From the NCBI RefSeq assembly GCF_003427025.1, contig NZ_QVAI01000019.1, positions 64,151-128,150 on the forward strand: a DNA stretch of 64,000 nt. The letters are read 5' to 3'. The number at the start of each line of letters is the position of its first letter. The first letter of the stretch is position 1. Positions 60,518-64,000 of the stretch are shown one piece after another. The DNA is from Jiangella endophytica. Its GTDB lineage: Bacteria; Actinomycetota; Actinomycetes; Jiangellales; Jiangellaceae. Below the pieces are notes generated by a model. The model ran no database searches. It was not told the origin of the DNA and saw nothing but the letters and a program-made list of their open reading frames with translations. The position numbers and the translations under genes were made by a program.

Positions 60518-60652
60518 TCCGGACGTAACGAACCGACCACCGTACGACGAGTGGGTGCGCATTGGGTTTACGTGGCGTTACACTCGGTCGCACCCGGGCC
60601 CAGTGTCGCGCTCGTCACACAACGCCCGACACATCCGGAGGTTCAGTCCACC

Positions 60653-62242
60653 GTGACCAAGCCCGTCGTACTCATCGCCGAAGAGCTCTCGCCCGCCACC
60701 GTCGACGCGCTCGGGCCCGATTTCGAGATCCGCAAGGTCGACGGCGCCGACCGCGCGGCCCTGCTGCCGGCCATCGCCGACGTCGACGCGATCCTGGTCC
60801 GCAGCGCCACCAAGGTCGACGCCGAGGCCATCGCCGCCGCCAGGAAGCTCAAGGTCATCGCCCGCGCGGGCGTCGGCCTCGACAACGTCGACGTGAAGGC
60901 CGCCACGCAGGCCGGCGTCATGGTCGTCAACGCCCCGACCTCCAACATCACCAGTGCCGCGGAGCTGGCCGTCGGCCTGCTGCTGTCCACCGCCCGCAAC
61001 ATCGCCCCGGCCAACGAGGCCCTCAAGGGCGGCGAGTGGAAGCGCAGCAAGTACTCGGGTGTCGAGCTGTACGAGAAGACCGTCGGCATCGTCGGCCTCG
61101 GCCGCATCGGCGTCCTCGTCGCGCAGCGGCTGTCGTCGTTCGGCATGAACGTCATCGCGTTCGACCCCTATGTGCCGGCAGCGCGGGCGGCACAGATGGG
61201 CGTGCGCAGTGTGTCCCTGGACCAGCTGCTCGAGGAGAGCGACTTCATCACCGTCCACCTCCCGAAGACGCCCGAGACCGTCGGCCTCATCGGTGAGCAG
61301 GCGCTGCGCAAGGTGAAGCCGTCGGTGCGCGTCATCAACGCGGCGCGCGGCGGCATCGTCGACGAGCACGCGCTCGCGTTGGCGCTCAAGGAGGGCCGGG
61401 TCGCCGGCGCCGGCATCGACGTGTTCGCGTCCGAGCCGACCACCGAGTCGCCGCTGTTCGACTTCGAGTCGGTCGTCGTCACGCCGCACCTCGGCGCGTC
61501 GACCGACGAGGCCCAGGAGAAGGCCGGCGTGTCGGTCGCCCGCTCCGTCCGTCTCGCGCTGGCCGGCGAGCTGGTGCCCGACGCCGTCAACGTCAAGGGC
61601 GGTGCCATCGCCGAGGACGTCCGGCCCGGCATCCCGCTGGCCGAGAAGCTCGGCCGCATCTTCACCGCCCTGGCCGGCGGCGTCGCGACCCAGCTCGACG
61701 TCGAGGTGCGCGGCGAGATCACCTCGCACGACGTGAAGATCCTCGAGCTGGCCGCACTGAAGGGGGTCTTCGCCGACGTCGTCGAGGACCCGGTCTCCTA
61801 CGTCAACGCCCCGCTCATCGCCGCCGACCGCGGCGTCGAGGTCCGGCTGGTCACCGACGAGGAGTCGGCCGACTACCGCAACCTGGTGACGCTGCGCGGC
61901 GTGCTGGCCGACGGCCGCTCGGTGTCGGTGTCGGGCACGCTGTCCGGGCCGAAGCACGTCGAGAAGATCGTCGAGGTGCTCGGGTACGACATCGAGGTGG
62001 TGCCGGCCGAGCACATGGCGTTCCTGCGCTACACCGACCGGCCCGGCGTGGTCGGCACGGTCGGGCGCGTGCTCGGCGAGGCCGACGTCAACATCGCCGG
62101 CATGCAGGTCAGCCGCACCGGCAAGGGCGGCCAGGCGCTCGTCGCCATGACCGTCGACCAGGCCGTTCCCGGCCAGGTGCTCGACGACATCGTCGCCGCC
62201 ATCGGCGCCGAGTGGGGCCGCACCGTCGATCTCGACGGCTGA
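60653..62242 (+). CDS. serA: D-3-phosphoglycerate dehydrogenase
   Basis: First enzyme of serine synthesis. The 529 residues form the long form: the catalytic and nucleotide domains (about 1-310: ARAGVGLDNVDV, VGIVGLGRIGVLVAQRL, INAARGGIVDEHAL, TPHLGASTDEAQEKAG), an intervening domain, and a C-terminal ACT domain (MAFLRYTDRPGVVGTVGRVL, MQVSRTGKGGQALVAMTVDQ) for feedback by serine. The GTG at 60653 has CGGAGG 11 nt upstream. A TACACT at 60579 is a possible -10. In relatives serA usually follows ilvC closely; here 24 kb separates them. Confidence 0.97.
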   Translation: MTKPVVLIAEELSPATVDALGPDFEIRKVDGADRAALLPAIADVDAILVRSATKVDAEAIAAARKLKVIARAGVGLDNVDVKAATQAGVMVVNAPTSNITSAAELAVGLLLSTARNIAPANEALKGGEWKRSKYSGVELYEKTVGIVGLGRIGVLVAQRLSSFGMNVIAFDPYVPAARAAQMGVRSVSLDQLLEESDFITVHLPKTPETVGLIGEQALRKVKPSVRVINAARGGIVDEHALALALKEGRVAGAGIDVFASEPTTESPLFDFESVVVTPHLGASTDEAQEKAGVSVARSVRLALAGELVPDAVNVKGGAIAEDVRPGIPLAEKLGRIFTALAGGVATQLDVEVRGEITSHDVKILELAALKGVFADVVEDPVSYVNAPLIAADRGVEVRLVTDEESADYRNLVTLRGVLADGRSVSVSGTLSGPKHVEKIVEVLGYDIEVVPAEHMAFLRYTDRPGVVGTVGRVLGEADVNIAGMQVSRTGKGGQALVAMTVDQAVPGQVLDDIVAAIGAEWGRTVDLDG

Positions 62243-62258
62243 CGTCCCGCGCTCGTCC

Positions 62259-62294
62259 GAACTCCCGTCGCGCCACTGGGTGCGGCGGGAGTTC
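62259..62294 (+). terminator. serA terminator hairpin
   Basis: GAACTCCCG and CGGGAGTTC form a perfect 9-bp stem 16 nt after the serA stop, with an 18-nt loop. There is no T-run. Confidence 0.6.
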
Positions 62295-62438
62295 GCGCGT
62301 TCAGCCGCTCTCCGCGCGACCACGCAGCGCCTCCCGCGCACCCGTCGTCTCGAATCCTGAGATAGCCCGCCATTCCGCGAGACGACCGGCTCGGTGCTTC
62401 ATAAGCTAGGACGACCGAGTAAATCTGTGGAGTGCGCC

Positions 62439-62555
62439 ATGACCGACGAACAGCAGCAAGCTCAGGAAGCCCGGCACGCCTTGCAGGAGGCCATCGACCG
62501 TCGCGACAACGGCGGCGAGTACGGCCGGAGCGACCTCTCCATCAGTAGCCGCTGA
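62439..62555 (+). CDS. Small 38-residue protein, unknown
   Basis: The product is a 38-residue, Gln/Glu/Arg-rich peptide starting [18 protein letters not shown] and ending SDLSISSR. Residues 3-20 favour one amphipathic helix. GGAG is 6 nt before the ATG. TAAGCT at 62402-62407 is a possible -10, and a 10-bp hairpin follows 14 nt after the stop, so the gene looks like an independent unit. I do not know a family. Confidence 0.6.
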   Translation: MTDEQQQAQEARHALQEAIDRRDNGGEYGRSDLSISSR

Positions 62556-62569
62556 CCACGGCCGATGCG

Positions 62570-62597
62570 ACCCGCGTCCGAATCGCGGGACGCGGGT
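62570..62597 (+). terminator. Hairpin after the small gene
   Basis: ACCCGCGTCC and GGACGCGGGT pair perfectly over 10 bp with an 8-nt loop, between the small gene and leuB. Confidence 0.6.
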
Positions 62598-62632
62598 GCC
62601 ATCATGTGGACGACGGTCGTACGGTGTGGGCC

Positions 62633-63676
62633 ATGTCGCGCAGTCTCAACCTCGCAGTCATCCCGGGTGACGGGATCGGTACCGAGGTCGTCACCGAGGG
62701 CCTGAAGGTGCTCGACGCCGTGCTGGCCGGCACGGACGTCAAGATCGGCACCACCACCTACGACCTCGGCGCCAGGCGGTGGCACGCCACCGGCGAGACG
62801 CTGCCCGACTCCGTTCTCGAGGAGCTGCGCGGGCACGACGCGATCCTGCTCGGCGCCGTCGGCGATCCGGACGTGCCGAGCGGCGTGCTGGAGCGCGGGC
62901 TGCTGCTCAAGCTGCGCTTCGAGCTCGACCACTACGTGAACCTGCGCCCGTCCCGGCTGTTCCCCGGCGTGCAGACGCCGCTGGCCAGCCCCGGCGAGGT
63001 CGACTTCGTCGTCGTCCGCGAGGGGACCGAGGGGCCGTACGTCGGCAACGGCGGCGCGCTGCGGGTGGGCACGCCGCAGGAGGTCGCCAACGAGGTCAGC
63101 GTCAACACCGCCTTCGGCGTCGAGCGGGTCGTCCGCGACGCCTTCGCGCGGGCGCAGGCGCGGCCGCGCAAGAAGCTCACCTATGTGCACAAGCACAACG
63201 TGCTGGTGCACGCCGGCCATCTGTGGCGGCGCACGGTCGAGCGGGTCGGCCTGGAGTACCCCGAGGTCGCCGTCGACTACCTGCACGTCGACGCGGCGAC
63301 CATCTTCTTCGTCACCGACCCGGGCCGGTTCGACGTCATCGTCACCGACAACCTGTTCGGCGACATCCTCACCGACCTCGCGGCCGCCATCACCGGTGGC
63401 ATCGGCCTCGCGGCCAGCGGCAACGTCAACCCCGACCGCACCGCACCGTCGATGTTCGAGCCGGTGCACGGCTCGGCGCCCGACATCGCCGGCCAGGGCA
63501 TCGCCGACCCGACGGCCACCGTGCTGTCGGTGGGCCTGCTGCTCGACCACCTCGGGCTGTCCGGCCAGGCCGCGCGCATCGTCGACGCGGTGGCGGCGGA
63601 CCTCGGGGAGCGGGGGACGGCGAAGCGCCGCACCTCCGACGTCGGCGACGCCCTCGCCGCCCGCGTCACCGCCTGA
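62633..63676 (+). CDS. leuB: 3-isopropylmalate dehydrogenase
   Basis: Oxidative decarboxylation step of leucine synthesis, NAD-dependent. The 347 residues have [19 protein letters not shown] (about 7-25), [61 protein letters not shown] and [24 protein letters not shown] (62620-62625) ends 7 nt before the base preceding the ATG, suggesting a near-leaderless message. No ribosome site is obvious. It ends the ilv-ser-leu gene set. Confidence 0.97.
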   Translation: MSRSLNLAVIPGDGIGTEVVTEGLKVLDAVLAGTDVKIGTTTYDLGARRWHATGETLPDSVLEELRGHDAILLGAVGDPDVPSGVLERGLLLKLRFELDHYVNLRPSRLFPGVQTPLASPGEVDFVVVREGTEGPYVGNGGALRVGTPQEVANEVSVNTAFGVERVVRDAFARAQARPRKKLTYVHKHNVLVHAGHLWRRTVERVGLEYPEVAVDYLHVDAATIFFVTDPGRFDVIVTDNLFGDILTDLAAAITGGIGLAASGNVNPDRTAPSMFEPVHGSAPDIAGQGIADPTATVLSVGLLLDHLGLSGQAARIVDAVAADLGERGTAKRRTSDVGDALAARVTA

Positions 63677-63713
63677 CGCCACACCGGGCCGGCACTGGTA
63701 GCCGGCACTGGCA

Positions 63714-63748
63714 GCCGGCGGAGCCCAGCGCTCCGCCGGCTTCTTCTC
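63714..63748 (+). terminator. leuB intrinsic terminator
   Basis: GCCGGCGGAG and CTCCGCCGGC form a perfect 10-bp stem with a 7-nt loop, followed by TTCTTCTC. This is the clearest terminator in the right part of the window. Two GCCGGCACTGG direct repeats precede it. Confidence 0.8.
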
Positions 63749-63807
63749 ATGCCATCACGCCCATGTCACCAGCACGTTTCGTCACCCATGTAGCCGTACG
63801 TCCGATC

Positions 63808-63842
63808 TTGACACCCCTTGTCACACCCACTTGTATGTGACA
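63808..63842 (+). promoter_or_regulatory. Promoter region of the last gene
   Basis: TTGACA (63808-63813) is a perfect -35. TTGTAT at 17 bp (63831-63836) or TATGTG nearby may serve as -10. TGTCAC (63819-63824) and GTGACA (63837-63842) form an inverted repeat across the spacer that may be an operator. Confidence 0.5.
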
Positions 63843-63879
63843 TGGCACATATCGGAACTCCGGACATGGGAGACAAGAC

Positions 63880-64000
63880 GTGGTCAGAGCTCGCAGGTTG
63901 CTCGCGGTACCCGTCGCCCTCACGCTGACCGCGACCGCGGCGGTCGCCACCAGTGTGGGCGCGGGCGCCGCCGACGACGAACCCGGCATCGTCGTGGAGA
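63880..64000 (+). CDS. Secreted protein, N-terminal part only
   Basis: The first 40 residues are visible: a Sec signal (MVRARRLLAVPVALTLTATA, cleavage likely after GAGA near residue 31) followed by an acidic start of the mature chain (ADDEPGIVVE). The GTG at 63880 has GGGAGA 7 nt upstream. The gene continues past the window, so no family can be given. Confidence 0.7.
   Translation, partial: MVRARRLLAVPVALTLTATAAVATSVGAGAADDEPGIVVE

Overview
The window is very GC-rich, with GTG and TTG starts, dense 4-bp start/stop overlaps and many genes that appear to be transcribed without a 5' leader. It carries DUF222/HNH, F420-type DUF385 and AmaP/Asp23 families and an ilvB-ilvN-ilvC ... serA ... leuB order. 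Together these point to a chromosomal segment of a filamentous-type actinobacterium; a Jiangella-like lineage is only a guess. I see no rRNA, tRNA, CRISPR array, insertion sequence or prophage. Apart from two genes cut by the window ends, the coding regions look intact except one short XRE-type regulator.

Left part (1-12.7 kb): a peptide/opine-type ABC importer (solute-binding protein, two permeases, two ATPases) runs leftward. It is divergent from a four-carbon acid sugar operon (DUF1537 kinase, PdxA-like dehydrogenase, DeoR regulator, small cupin), with a candidate operator in the shared promoter region. Next come a Tat-exported protein of unknown role, a small tandem repeat, and a leftward operon AraC - AraC - SnoaL-like - SDR joined by 4-bp overlaps.

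12.7-28.6 kb: an FAD oxidoreductase is followed by a sugar ABC importer that lacks its own ATPase, then ilvD. A TetR/NAD(P)-binding pair has two perfect operators built around its promoter. A seven-gene leftward catabolic operon follows (M24 enzyme, two-subunit TPP dehydrogenase E1, amidohydrolase, bicupin, SDR, hydroxyisobutyrate-dehydrogenase-like), divergent from an XRE-cupin regulator. I cannot assign its substrate, and it is the best candidate in the window for an undescribed pathway.

28.6-36.5 kb: a PNPOx-like protein, a small membrane protein, an ECF sigma factor, a five-gene Asp23/AmaP envelope operon, and ilvBNC preceded by a leader peptide and attenuator.

36.5-60.6 kb: accessory genes lie between ilvC and serA. 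They are LysE, AraC, a DUF222-HNH protein with a large repeat insert, a VOC protein, a PhzE/TrpEG fusion under a textbook trp attenuator, an SPFH protein, TetR plus a heterodimeric ABC exporter, PPK2, an ankyrin protein, a truncated XRE, a TrxB-like flavoprotein, and an iron-box-controlled siderophore-binding lipoprotein. After these come a conserved unknown, an APH kinase, a methyltransferase, an HTH/Clp-N pair, a DUF385 protein, two hydrolases, and thiD-tenA behind a TPP riboswitch.

60.6-64 kb: serA, a 38-aa gene framed by its own promoter-like and terminator-like elements, leuB with a strong terminator, and the start of a secreted protein. The amino-acid genes are governed by RNA-level sensing (ilv and trp attenuators) and thiamine synthesis by a riboswitch. 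The catabolic clusters each carry a local regulator with a recognisable inverted-repeat operator.
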